A stretch of DNA of 64,000 nt from Asticcacaulis excentricus CB 48 (GTDB taxonomy: Bacteria > Pseudomonadota > Alphaproteobacteria > Caulobacterales > Caulobacteraceae): contig NC_014816.1 of NCBI RefSeq assembly GCF_000175215.2, forward strand, positions 488,501 to 552,500, given 5' to 3'. Positions within the stretch are counted from its first letter, which is position 1. The number at the start of each line of letters is the position of its first letter. Shown here piece after piece: positions 16,850-25,616 of the stretch. A program made the position numbers and the translations under genes. The notes below the pieces were generated by a model. That model had not been told where the DNA came from. It did no database searches and saw nothing but the letters and a program-made list of their open reading frames with translations.

Positions 16850-17083
16850 TCAATACTGTGCCGGTGGATCGGTCTTAAGGCCCAAAACGGTCAGGGCGTG
16901 GATGATCAGGAAGATGCTGACCGTCGCCGCCAGCAGCATCACAAAGCGCCACGGGATCAGGCGGGGATTTTCCTTGCGCAGATCGGGCGGACGCGCCCCC
17001 AGCCAGCCGGAAAGGACGGTTAGTCCGGCAAAGGCAGCCAGCAAGGTGAGAGTCAGGGGCAAGTTCATGTCCATGCCCGGCAT
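16850..17083 (-). CDS. Small membrane protein, two predicted helices
   Basis: Protein of 77 residues starting MPGMDMNLPLTLTLL. Two hydrophobic segments (about 8-26 and 46-66) are joined by a basic, polar loop (GARPPDLRKENPRLIPWRF), so it likely spans the inner membrane twice. The ATG at 17083 has AGGAGG upstream in the right place; a longer in-frame reading to 17194 has none. It is divergent from podJ. No function can be given. Confidence 0.75.
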   Translation of the reverse strand: MPGMDMNLPLTLTLLAAFAGLTVLSGWLGARPPDLRKENPRLIPWRFVMLLAATVSIFLIIHALTVLGLKTDPPAQY

Positions 17084-17224
17084 ATGGGCCTCCTGAGGCG
17101 CAAACACGCAAGAGGTGTTGCGTTTTTTTGTGGATAAGCGGTATTCAGGGGTGGGCCTCGCCAGAAAAGCGATTCGTTTCAGCGCATCTTCCACAGAAGA
17201 ATAACGTTCTCCCAGATATTGGGG

Positions 17225-17240
17225 TTAACAAAAGGTTTAC
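17225..17240 (+). promoter_or_regulatory. CtrA-like binding site upstream of podJ
   Basis: TTAA (17225-17228), seven bases, then TTTAC (17236-17240) fits the CtrA box TTAA-N7-TTAA with one mismatch. It is about 53 bases before the podJ start. GANTC methylation sites (GATTC at 17171-17175 and 17286-17290) flank it, which would fit CcrM/GcrA cell-cycle input. Binding is inferred. Confidence 0.45.
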
Positions 17241-17292
17241 ACCCCAGATGATGCGTATTAGCCTTTGCCACAAAGGTTGACAGGGGATTCGG

Positions 17293-20200
17293 ATGAGCGG
17301 CACGCCTTGGAGCGTAAAAGGCATCGACGCCAAGGCGAGAGAAGTGGCCAAGGAATTGGCGCACCGCTCTGGCATGACGTTGGGCGAATGGCTCAATCAG
17401 ATGATTCTCAAGGGTGAAGACGTCGATGCGGCTATCCGCCGTGAGCGTCAGCGCACGGCCCGTGATCCCGCCCCGCGCGCCCGCCGCGCCCCTGAGCCTG
17501 TTTATGGCGAAGGCGATTACGAAGACGATGTGTACGTGCCGCGCGATGTGGCGCCTCAGGCTGGGTCGGCGCGCCGGCCGGCTCCCTATTCCATGGCCGC
17601 TGAGCGTCAGCGCCGTGCCCCGGTGGCTCCTGCCTATTACGACGAAGCACCATCGGTTCAGGTCTCGGGGGGCGACATCGGCAAGGTGACGCGCGTGCTT
17701 GAGACCCTGGGGTCACGCCTTGAAAATTCCGAGCTGCGCTCGGCTACGGCTGTGCGCGGTGTGTCTCAGGCCGTCGAAGCCCTGCTGAACCGTCTGGAGC
17801 GCTCCGAAAGCACGCTGGCCGAAACGGTGGCTGAGACCGAAGCGCGCTTGAGCGATACGGCGCGTGAAGTGTTCGACAGCGTGGCGGATTCGCGTGAGTG
17901 GCTGGCGCGCAGCGATGCCGACCGTCAGGCTCTGTCTGAGCGTCTGGAAACGGCAGAGCGTCTGGTTGATGCGCAGGCTGAGCGTCTGGAAGGCCTTTCG
18001 GGCCATCTGCGCGAGGAGCGTGAGCGTGTCGCGCGCCTGGAGGCTGAGCTGAAGGCTAATCCGGCGCAGTCGGCGTTTGAAACGGTCGAAGCGGCTGTGG
18101 GACGTCTGGCCAATCAGCTTTATGAAAACGACGTCCGCTCACGTGATGTCCTCAAGGATGTGCGCGGCGATCTGGTCGGCCTGTCGCACCGTCTCAGTCA
18201 GCTTGAACTGCGCGATCCTGACGCGGCGGCGCAGGCGCTGGTAGATCGCGTGGCCGCGCAACTGTCGCAACGTCTGGAAGCCGCCGAAGCGCGCACCGCC
18301 ACGGCCATGCGTAGTCTGGAGCAGGCCTTTACGGCGCTGGATGCGCGCCTGAACCGTGCCGAGGCGCAAGGCGATGTCACAGACCCGGAATCGGTCCAGT
18401 CGCTGAGCCGTCTGTCGGCCGACCTGACCCGTCGTGTCGAAGAGTCGCGATTTGAAGTTATGCGCCTTCTGGAAGACAGCCAACAAAGCTCCGCCGAAGA
18501 GACCCTGGCGGCGGTTGAAGCGCGTCTGTCGGCGGCCGAATCGCGTCAGGCTCGCGCCATAGAGACGCTGGGACAGGACGTCCTGAAAATTGCCGATAAC
18601 CTCAATCGTAAGGTGGCGGCCGTGCAGAGATCGGGTAATGAGGCGGTCGCCCACATGGCTGCGGACATGAGGCGCCTGAACGACCAGGTCGAGGCGCGCT
18701 TTGCGGCGGCAGATGCGACGCACGCAAGCGCGCTTGAGCGCCTGAGCGGCGAAATCGCCCGCATTTCCGAGAGCCTGACACGCAAGATTGTTGAGACCGA
18801 AAAGCGTACCACTCAGGTGCTGGAAGGCGTCGGTGAAGAACTCGATACCCGTCATCAGCGCGTCCATTCCGACATTGCCGAGCGCATTCGTCAGAGCGAG
18901 GAGCGCACGCAAAAGCTGCTCGACGAGGCGCGCAATAAGATTGATGCGCGTTTAGGGCAGGCCCAGACACAAACGCTGCTGCGCGAAGCTGAACGCGAAG
19001 TCCCGCAGGCGCCGCTCTATGCCCCGACCGAATTGCAGCAAAAGCCGTTTTCGGCCTTTGAGCATGGCTTCGAAGACGAAGCCCCCGCTCCGGTCGCTGA
19101 GGCCGCCCCGGAAGCTGTGATCCAAACAGAGGTCAGGCGCCCGGCGTTGGACGATGACCTGACCGGGCGTTTGCTGGAATCGGTGACGCAGTTTGATGCG
19201 GATCCCTTTGAGGACGATCCCTTTTCCGACATCGTCGAACCGGCCAAAAGCCCGGCCTCTGACCCGTTTGCCGAGGCCTTGATCGCCGAAACACAGGCGC
19301 AGCGCGCGCTGAGTGAAGACGATGGCCGCGACATGCAGGTACCGCTAAAGCCGCGGGCAGCGAGTGCAGCCGCTGACCCCTTTACCGATGATTTCGACCT
19401 CGACCCCTTCGCCGATGTCGATGCGTCGCGCAAGATCGCGCCGGCGGCTCTGTCGGGTGCGTCCTACGAAGACGCAGCTCCCCTGTCCACGCGTGACGCG
19501 CTGGCGGCGGCGCGTGCGGCAGTGCGCGCCTCGATCGAAGGGGCTGACACTAAGAAGCCTCTGGGCCTGAAACTGGGCACCTCGCGCACGCGCGAGGCCC
19601 AGCCCAAGCCTGAGAAGCCCAAGGGCAAGACCCTGCTGAACGCCTTCAAGGCCTCGTCCATCGCCATCGTGGTGACGGCAGGCGCAGTTGGCGGTTACTA
19701 TGCCTTCCGTGACAAGGACGAGCCAGCAGCCCAAAAGCCCACCCTGGCGGCCGCGGCGATCACGACGAGCCAACCGAAGTCGCAACCGGCTCAGGACATG
19801 AAGCGTCTCAAGGCCATGTACGAGGCGGCGTCTTTGGCGCTGGATGCCAACGACCCGAAGGCGGTTGAGGCCATGCGTACCGTGGCCGATCTTGGCTATC
19901 CGGTGGCGCAGTATGAGATGAGCACCCTCTATGACGGTGGGCGCGACGGTCTGGTCGTGGCTGACAAGACACAGGCGCGGCAGTGGGCCGAACGTGCGGC
20001 GAAGGCGGACTATCCGCTGGCCATGTATAAGTTCGGTCTGATGAACTATAATGGCGAAGGCGGCCCGCTCGATTACAACGCGGCGGCGACCTGGATTCGC
20101 AAGTCGGCGGAATTCGGCGTGCGCGATGGTCAGTTCGGTATCGGCGTCATGTATATGCAAGGCACCGCCATCCCGGAAAACCCACCGGAAGCCTATAAGT

Positions 20201-20364
20201 GGCTGTTGATTGCGGCCAATAATGGTGACCGCGAAGCCGAGTCCATGCTGAAGGACCTGCGGGCACGTCTGAAGCCCGAACAGGTGGCCACGGCGCAGAC
20301 CGCCGCGCGCGCCTTTACGCCAGTGAAAAGCAAAACAGACGACACCAGCTTAGCGGCGCGTTAA
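17293..20364 (+). CDS. podJ: PodJ-like polar organelle development protein
   Basis: Protein of 1023 residues. The N-terminus (PWSVKGIDAKAREVAKELA, then GMTLGEWLNQMIL) is characteristic of PodJ. A long cytoplasmic coiled coil covers about residues 140-570, followed by an acidic, low-complexity linker rich in DPF motifs. One membrane helix lies near 788-805 (IAIVVTAGAVGGYYAF), and the C-terminal periplasmic part has Sel1-type repeats (VAQYEMSTLYDGG, LAMYKFGLMNYNGEGG, GQFGIGVMYMQG). In Caulobacter, PodJ localises to the new flagellated pole and recruits factors for pili and holdfast. The peptidoglycan-binding domain that ends Caulobacter PodJ is not apparent here. Start ATG at 17293 has AGGGG upstream. 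Confidence 0.9.
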   Translation: MSGTPWSVKGIDAKAREVAKELAHRSGMTLGEWLNQMILKGEDVDAAIRRERQRTARDPAPRARRAPEPVYGEGDYEDDVYVPRDVAPQAGSARRPAPYSMAAERQRRAPVAPAYYDEAPSVQVSGGDIGKVTRVLETLGSRLENSELRSATAVRGVSQAVEALLNRLERSESTLAETVAETEARLSDTAREVFDSVADSREWLARSDADRQALSERLETAERLVDAQAERLEGLSGHLREERERVARLEAELKANPAQSAFETVEAAVGRLANQLYENDVRSRDVLKDVRGDLVGLSHRLSQLELRDPDAAAQALVDRVAAQLSQRLEAAEARTATAMRSLEQAFTALDARLNRAEAQGDVTDPESVQSLSRLSADLTRRVEESRFEVMRLLEDSQQSSAEETLAAVEARLSAAESRQARAIETLGQDVLKIADNLNRKVAAVQRSGNEAVAHMAADMRRLNDQVEARFAAADATHASALERLSGEIARISESLTRKIVETEKRTTQVLEGVGEELDTRHQRVHSDIAERIRQSEERTQKLLDEARNKIDARLGQAQTQTLLREAEREVPQAPLYAPTELQQKPFSAFEHGFEDEAPAPVAEAAPEAVIQTEVRRPALDDDLTGRLLESVTQFDADPFEDDPFSDIVEPAKSPASDPFAEALIAETQAQRALSEDDGRDMQVPLKPRAASAAADPFTDDFDLDPFADVDASRKIAPAALSGASYEDAAPLSTRDALAAARAAVRASIEGADTKKPLGLKLGTSRTREAQPKPEKPKGKTLLNAFKASSIAIVVTAGAVGGYYAFRDKDEPAAQKPTLAAAAITTSQPKSQPAQDMKRLKAMYEAASLALDANDPKAVEAMRTVADLGYPVAQYEMSTLYDGGRDGLVVADKTQARQWAERAAKADYPLAMYKFGLMNYNGEGGPLDYNAAATWIRKSAEFGVRDGQFGIGVMYMQGTAIPENPPEAYKWLLIAANNGDREAESMLKDLRARLKPEQVATAQTAARAFTPVKSKTDDTSLAAR

Positions 20365-20453
20365 CCCTGAAGGACGGATAACGTATCGCCAACCCCGGCC
20401 GCCTGTGACAGATTGGGCATGGCCGGAAATCTGGTTATCCGAAAGGCTCTGAC

Positions 20454-21374
20454 GTGGAAATCTACCTGCCCATCGCCGAGATGTCGGTGAATGTCTGGCT
20501 GATGGCCGGATTGGGTGTGGTTGTGGGGTTTCTGTCGGGGCTATTTGGCGTCGGGGGCGGTTTTCTAATGGCCCCGGTTCTGGTGGCGCTGGGTATACCG
20601 CCGTCGATTGCCGTCGCCTCTCAGGCCGGTCACGTACTGGCCACCTCGACCTCATCTGTCATGAGCTATGGCCGCGAAGCGAGCGTCGATTACCGGATGG
20701 GCGGCGTTATGGCGGTGGGCGGTATCGCCGGGGCGATCGCGGGCGTTGAAGTCTTCCGCCTGCTGCGCCTGTTGGGGCAGGCCGACCTGATGGTCGCCGT
20801 CCTCTACCTGCTGCTGCTGGGGACCATTGGCGGTATGATGCTGAATGAAAGCCTGCGGGCCCTGTTACGGGCTCGCGACGGTCTGCCTGCCGAACGCCCT
20901 AAGGTCAAACGCCCCGGCTGGCTGTACGCCCTGCCGTACAAAATGCGATTTCCGGTGTCGGGCCTCTATATTTCGGTGATTCCCCCGATTGCGATTGGTT
21001 TTGTCGTCGGTCTGCTGGCGGCCCTGATGGGGGTGGGTGGCGGCTTTCTGATTGTGCCGGCCATGATTTATCTGCTGCGTATGAAGGCCTCGGCGGTGGT
21101 GGGCACCAGCCTGTTTCAAATCGTCATCACAACCTTGGTCACCATGATCCTTCAGGCCGTGCGCAACCATACGGTCGATGCGGTGCTGGCCTTTATCCTT
21201 TTGATCGGCGGGGTGATCGGTGGGCAACTGGGCATCCGTGCGGCCACGAGATTTCGTGCCGAACAAATGCGGGTGGTGCTGGCTATCATTATACTGATGG
21301 CCGGTTTGCAGATGGGCTTTACCCTGTTCGTGCCGCCGGAAGATCCGTTCATTCTGGCCCCCACCAACGGATAG
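20454..21374 (+). CDS. TauE/SafE-family membrane transporter
   Basis: Protein of 306 residues, about eight membrane helices. Two repeated family signatures are seen: GFLSGLFGVGGGFLMAPVLV near residue 24-43 and GLLAALMGVGGGFLIVPAMI near residue 188-207, typical of this group, which includes sulfite and sulfonate exporters. The start is GTG at 20454, and the protein is the usual length. The TIGR02186 gene starts ten bases after its stop, so the two form an operon; the same pairing is common in alphaproteobacteria. The substrate is not known. Confidence 0.92.
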   Translation: MEIYLPIAEMSVNVWLMAGLGVVVGFLSGLFGVGGGFLMAPVLVALGIPPSIAVASQAGHVLATSTSSVMSYGREASVDYRMGGVMAVGGIAGAIAGVEVFRLLRLLGQADLMVAVLYLLLLGTIGGMMLNESLRALLRARDGLPAERPKVKRPGWLYALPYKMRFPVSGLYISVIPPIAIGFVVGLLAALMGVGGGFLIVPAMIYLLRMKASAVVGTSLFQIVITTLVTMILQAVRNHTVDAVLAFILLIGGVIGGQLGIRAATRFRAEQMRVVLAIIILMAGLQMGFTLFVPPEDPFILAPTNG

Positions 21375-21383
21375 GGGCTCGAT

Positions 21384-22205
21384 ATGGTCGCCGCCTCTCT
21401 GCCGCCCGACGTCACCGCCCCCGCGCCGCCGGTGCCCTATATCGAGACGCAACCGGCCGCGGGTGTATCGGCTGACCTCTTGTCCACCGACCTGACCCAG
21501 AACCGTATTGAGGTGTCCTCTTCGTTTCAGGGGGCGAAGGTCATCCTTTATGGTGCGGTGTTTGAGCCCGAAGACCAGCCGTCCGACGTGGTGGTGATCA
21601 TCCGGGGGCCGCAGGCCTCGATGCGCCTGATCCGCAAGGTCAAGGCCGGGGCCGTGTGGCTCAATTCGCGCCCCGTCGTCTTCGAAGGCGCGCCCGGTTA
21701 TTATATGGCAGCGTCTTCGCAACCGCTTGACCGCATTACTGATTTTTCGCACCGCCGGCTGCTGGGTCTGGGCCTCGATTATATTGCCATGGATACCTCG
21801 CGCGAAAACAAGGTGGTGACGCGCTATGGCGTCAAGGATGTGGTCGTCAACGGCATCGAAGACGACTATCTCGACTGGCGGCGTGCGGTCATCCGGCTGA
21901 AGTCGAAGGCCGGGCTTTATAATGATAACCCGCTGGGCGTGCGCTTTGTCGATAAGAACCTGTTTCGCGCCGAGGTGACCTTGCCCTCGGAAGCGCCGAT
22001 TGGCGACTATACGGCCGAGGTCTGGTTGTTCCGTGACGGTCAGCCGGTCGGCTACAGCGAGAAAAAGCTAACGGTGGAAAAGGTCGGGTTTGAGCGCTTT
22101 GTCTATACGGTAGCGCACCGTCATGCCTGGCTTTATGGGCTGGCCTGCGTCTTTATGAGCATGGGCATGGGCGCGCTGGCGTCACGGTTATTCCGGCGGG
22201 GGTGA
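21384..22205 (+). CDS. TIGR02186-family (Alph_Pro_TM) membrane-anchored protein
   Basis: Protein of 273 residues. It has a mainly beta-strand exported-looking body (LTQNRIEVSSSFQGAKVILY, DVVVIIRGP, RLIRKVKAGAVWLN), and one membrane helix near the C-terminus (about 247-267, YGLACVFMSMGMGALASRLF). The first about 25 residues are Pro/Ala-rich and only weakly signal-like, so the N-terminal start may be wrong; ATG at 21384 is ten bases after the upstream stop and has a weak GGGG. The family is found next to TauE/SafE transporters and is thought to be periplasmic and anchored; its function is unknown. Confidence 0.85.
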   Translation: MVAASLPPDVTAPAPPVPYIETQPAAGVSADLLSTDLTQNRIEVSSSFQGAKVILYGAVFEPEDQPSDVVVIIRGPQASMRLIRKVKAGAVWLNSRPVVFEGAPGYYMAASSQPLDRITDFSHRRLLGLGLDYIAMDTSRENKVVTRYGVKDVVVNGIEDDYLDWRRAVIRLKSKAGLYNDNPLGVRFVDKNLFRAEVTLPSEAPIGDYTAEVWLFRDGQPVGYSEKKLTVEKVGFERFVYTVAHRHAWLYGLACVFMSMGMGALASRLFRRG

Positions 22206-22313
22206 GTGCTCGCGTCTCCCTCAAGGTGAGCGACGGTGCCACGGACGCTACCAATGCTTGTCACGTCTGCTTCAGCGTTCTATGGTGACTGGGCTTTTCA
22301 AGAGGGGGCGGCG

Positions 22314-22514
22314 ATGGCCATTGGAAAAGTTCTTGTCCGTACCGTCATCATGACGTTGATCGGAGCCAGTATTCTGGCGCTTTACCAGATCAACAACGGC
22401 CTGTTTGATGCGCTGCGTTACAGTGGGTCGGTCATCGTTCTGGCGTTGACCGGTTTTGTGATGAATATGATCGAGCACTACTGGAAAAGCCGTCGCGCGA
22501 CCCAAAAGGGATGA
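22314..22514 (+). CDS. Small membrane protein, two helices
   Basis: Protein of 66 residues (MAIGKVLVRTVIMTLIGASI...) with two hydrophobic segments (about 8-25 and 36-54) and a basic C-terminus (HYWKSRRATQKG). The ATG at 22314 is preceded by AGAGGGGGC. It sits between the TIGR02186 gene and the helicase gene on the same strand. No family recognised. Confidence 0.65.
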   Translation: MAIGKVLVRTVIMTLIGASILALYQINNGLFDALRYSGSVIVLALTGFVMNMIEHYWKSRRATQKG

Positions 22515-22550
22515 TGACCTCACCCACTCGTCGAGGGTCATTATCCGTAT

Positions 22551-25529
22551 GTGCGCGGAGAGGGGCTTTTGTTAGTCGTCCATAACGACTACATTGCCCG
22601 CGTGAGTCCTGAGTTTCCCGACATCGCCGATCAGACACCCTCCGCCGATACGGAGGCGTCCCTGCGCGCGCATTTACCAGCGCAGGGCTTCGCGCTTTTG
22701 CCCTCCAGCGGGGCGTTTAGCGACGGGCACGTGTCGCGGCGCATCGGCGCCCCGGAAGCGCGTGAAGCCTGGGGACGCGAACCTCTTCTGATCGTCAATG
22801 CGCCGCTGATGCGCCAGCGCCTGTTCGGACAGCGCTCTTTCCGCGAAACGAAGCATTTCGACCTTCTGGAGCTGTTTGCCTTTGTGCGTCCGGCGCGTTT
22901 TGCCGCCCCGTCCGTGGCCGGGCTGGCTCTGGCCATGGGCTACGGCGAGCCGGAAGGGGCCGAGGCGCAGGCCGCCGTCGTCTATCAGGTGGCGCTGGCG
23001 CTGGCGCGGGAACTGTCCGAAGCGCCTCTGGCCTTTCGGCTGATGGCGCGCTCGTCGCTGGAGTTCATGCAGCGTCAGGGCTGGGTCTGGGCCCCGTTTG
23101 TGGATGCGGCACTGCGCCAGAAGCCGGTGCCGGAGGGTTACGTCGCGCCACCGCCGCTGGAGGTGTGGTCGCTGCTCGAAGAATGGGAGGAGCAGGCCCC
23201 CGCCGGCGATGCGCGTCAGGTCAGCCTCGGCGAAGACGAGGTTCTGAAAGGGCTGAAGGACAATCTGCACCGTGCCGGTCTTCAGGAAGGCCGCCCCGAA
23301 CAGCAGGCCTTTGCGCTCAAGACGCGCGAAATGTTTGCGCCCAAATGGGCCTCGGAACAGCCAAACATGCTGCTTCTGGAGGCCGGGACGGGCACGGGCA
23401 AGACGTTGGGCTATCTGTCGCCGTCGCGCCTGTGGGCCGAAAAGGCGCAGGGGCGGGTATGGATTTCAACCTATACAAAGGCCCTGCAGAAACAGATTTA
23501 TAACGATACCCGCGCCCTGTTCGACACTGAGGGAGAGCGCGAGAACAAGGTCGCCATTCGCAAGGGGCGCGAAAACTATCTGTGCCTCTTGAACTGGCAG
23601 GAGCGGCTGGCCCCGCTGACCCAGGGGCCGGGGGAGGCGATTGTCGCCGCTTTGGTGGCGCGCTGGATCGTCTATAGCCGCGATGGCGACATTGTAGGTG
23701 GCGACTTTCCCACCTGGCTGCCTTCGCTTCTGCCCGCGGGCTCGGCCGCGGCCATGTTCGGGGCGCTCAATCCGGCCAATCTGGTCGATCGGCGCGGGGA
23801 ATGTATTTACAGTGCCTGCCCTCACTACCGCACCTGCTTCGTCGAAAAGTCGATCCGCAAGGCCAAGTCGGCGCAAATCATCATCGCCAATCACGCGCTG
23901 GTCATGGCGCAGGCGGCCTACGATCTGCGCGAGGCCGCCAAGGCCGAACAGGGCGAAGCGACGATGGAGCCCGAAGCGCCCGGACTGTCGCGGCTGGTCT
24001 TCGACGAAGGCCACCATGTGTTTGAGGCCGCCGACGGGGCCTTTTCGTCGGAACTGTCGGGCTTTGAGGCCTATGAGCTGCGCCGCTGGATACGCGGCAA
24101 TGAGGGGCGCGGGCGGCGCTCACGGGGGCTGGAACAAAGGCTGGGCGACCTTCTGGCAACGCGAGAAGTGGCGCAAAACGCCCTGAAAGACCTGATCCGC
24201 GCGGCGCACCTGCTGCCGTCCGAAGGCTGGTCGCAGCGCCTGACCACGCGCACCCAGTCGGGTGAGATGATGGCGCCATCAGGCCCCATCGAAGCGCTTT
24301 TGGCCGCCGCCCTGAAACAGATCGAGGTGAGGGGGCAGGAGAGCGCAAGCAAGAGCCGCTATCGTCCCGAAGCCGATAATGCCGAATGCGAGGCCCATCC
24401 CTGCCTGCCCGAAGTGTCCGAGGCGGCCTCGGCGGCGGCCAAAGCGCTGCAAGCGATCGAAGCGCCATTGCTGGCGCTCGTGCGCGCCATTGAAGACATT
24501 CTGACGGGCGAGGAAGAGATTGATCTGGCCGAACGCACGCGGCTCGATGGGGCCTTGCGTGGGCTGGAGCGGCGGGCGCGCATGACACTGCCGGCGTGGC
24601 GCAGCCTGTTGCAGCAACTGGCCTATGCCGAGGACGAAGACCCCATGCAACCTTCGCCCTATGTCGATTGGTTCGCCACCATTTCCCACGGTGGGCGACT
24701 GGTCGATGTGGGGTTGCACCGCCACTTTGTCGATCCGTCCGTGCCGCTGGCCGACTATGTGCTGAAACCGGCGCATGGGGTGCTAATGGCCTCGGCCACC
24801 CTGTCTGACAAGGCTCTGGCTGAACACCCCGACGAAGACCCGTTCGCTCTGGCGCGGCAACGCACCGGCGCCGCTCACCTGTCGATGGGGGCCAAGTCGT
24901 TGCGCATCGCCTCGCCGTTTGATTATGAGGCGCAGGCGCGATTGTTCGTCGTCACCGACGTGCCTCGTGATGATCCGCGCGCTGTGGCGAGCGCCATGAA
25001 GGCGCTGTTTCTGGCGGCCGGGGGCGGGGGCCTTGGCCTGTTTACCGCTATTCGCCGCCTCAAGGCCGTCTATGAGCAATTGTTCCGGCCGTTGGGCGAG
25101 GCGGGGATTTCGCTCTATGCCCAGCATGTCGATCCGCTGGATGTCTCTGACCTGATCAGCGTGTTTCGCTCCGAACGCCATTCGTGCCTCTTGGGGACCG
25201 ATGCGGTGCGCGACGGCGTCGATGTGCCGGGTCAGGCCCTGCGCCTGATCGCTTTTGACCGCATCCCGTGGCCCCGTCCGGATGCTTTGCATAAGGCGCG
25301 GCGGGCGCATTTCGGGGCCAAACTCTATGACGACGCGCTGGTGCGTGCCAAGCTGGCGCAGGCCTTCGGGCGGCTGATCCGGCGAGCCGATGACCGAGGC
25401 GTGTTTGTGATGCTCGATTCAGCGGCACCCACTCGGTTGTTTGCATCCTTGCCCGACGGGGTGGTGGTGCAGCGCTGTACTTTGGCCGAAGCCCTGACGG
25501 CGATTGAGGGGTTCCTGCCGCGCGAGTAG
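22551..25529 (+). CDS. DinG/Rad3-type ATP-dependent DNA helicase with Fe-S site
   Basis: Protein of 992 residues, superfamily 2. The Walker A loop is LLEAGTGTGKTLGYL near residue 275-290; the DEAH-type box is VFDEGHHVFEA near 483. Four cysteines around residues 344 (YLCLLNW) and 418-429 (ECIYSACPHYRTCF) match the 4Fe-4S cluster of DinG and XPD helicases. Helicase motifs IV-VI follow (GLGLFTAIRRLK, GTDAVRDGVDVPGQ, QAFGRLIRRADDRG). The first about 250 residues form an extra N-terminal region. It would unwind DNA with 5'-3' polarity, as family members do. Start GTG at 22551; TTG at 22569 with GGAGAGG upstream is an alternative. Confidence 0.88.
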   Translation: MRGEGLLLVVHNDYIARVSPEFPDIADQTPSADTEASLRAHLPAQGFALLPSSGAFSDGHVSRRIGAPEAREAWGREPLLIVNAPLMRQRLFGQRSFRETKHFDLLELFAFVRPARFAAPSVAGLALAMGYGEPEGAEAQAAVVYQVALALARELSEAPLAFRLMARSSLEFMQRQGWVWAPFVDAALRQKPVPEGYVAPPPLEVWSLLEEWEEQAPAGDARQVSLGEDEVLKGLKDNLHRAGLQEGRPEQQAFALKTREMFAPKWASEQPNMLLLEAGTGTGKTLGYLSPSRLWAEKAQGRVWISTYTKALQKQIYNDTRALFDTEGERENKVAIRKGRENYLCLLNWQERLAPLTQGPGEAIVAALVARWIVYSRDGDIVGGDFPTWLPSLLPAGSAAAMFGALNPANLVDRRGECIYSACPHYRTCFVEKSIRKAKSAQIIIANHALVMAQAAYDLREAAKAEQGEATMEPEAPGLSRLVFDEGHHVFEAADGAFSSELSGFEAYELRRWIRGNEGRGRRSRGLEQRLGDLLATREVAQNALKDLIRAAHLLPSEGWSQRLTTRTQSGEMMAPSGPIEALLAAALKQIEVRGQESASKSRYRPEADNAECEAHPCLPEVSEAASAAAKALQAIEAPLLALVRAIEDILTGEEEIDLAERTRLDGALRGLERRARMTLPAWRSLLQQLAYAEDEDPMQPSPYVDWFATISHGGRLVDVGLHRHFVDPSVPLADYVLKPAHGVLMASATLSDKALAEHPDEDPFALARQRTGAAHLSMGAKSLRIASPFDYEAQARLFVVTDVPRDDPRAVASAMKALFLAAGGGGLGLFTAIRRLKAVYEQLFRPLGEAGISLYAQHVDPLDVSDLISVFRSERHSCLLGTDAVRDGVDVPGQALRLIAFDRIPWPRPDALHKARRAHFGAKLYDDALVRAKLAQAFGRLIRRADDRGVFVMLDSAAPTRLFASLPDGVVVQRCTLAEALTAIEGFLPRE

Positions 25530-25616
25530 GTCCGGACGAGGGGAGGGAATGTCATTGACCCCCTATCTTTCAGCGCCTAAGAGTGCGCGCAAAATCGCCG
25601 TGCAGAGTAACCTGAC

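Noticed and set aside
19345..20160. A 271-residue minus-strand open frame inside podJ
   Set aside because: High GC in podJ opens the antisense frame; composition is Arg/His-rich and no ribosome site is found.
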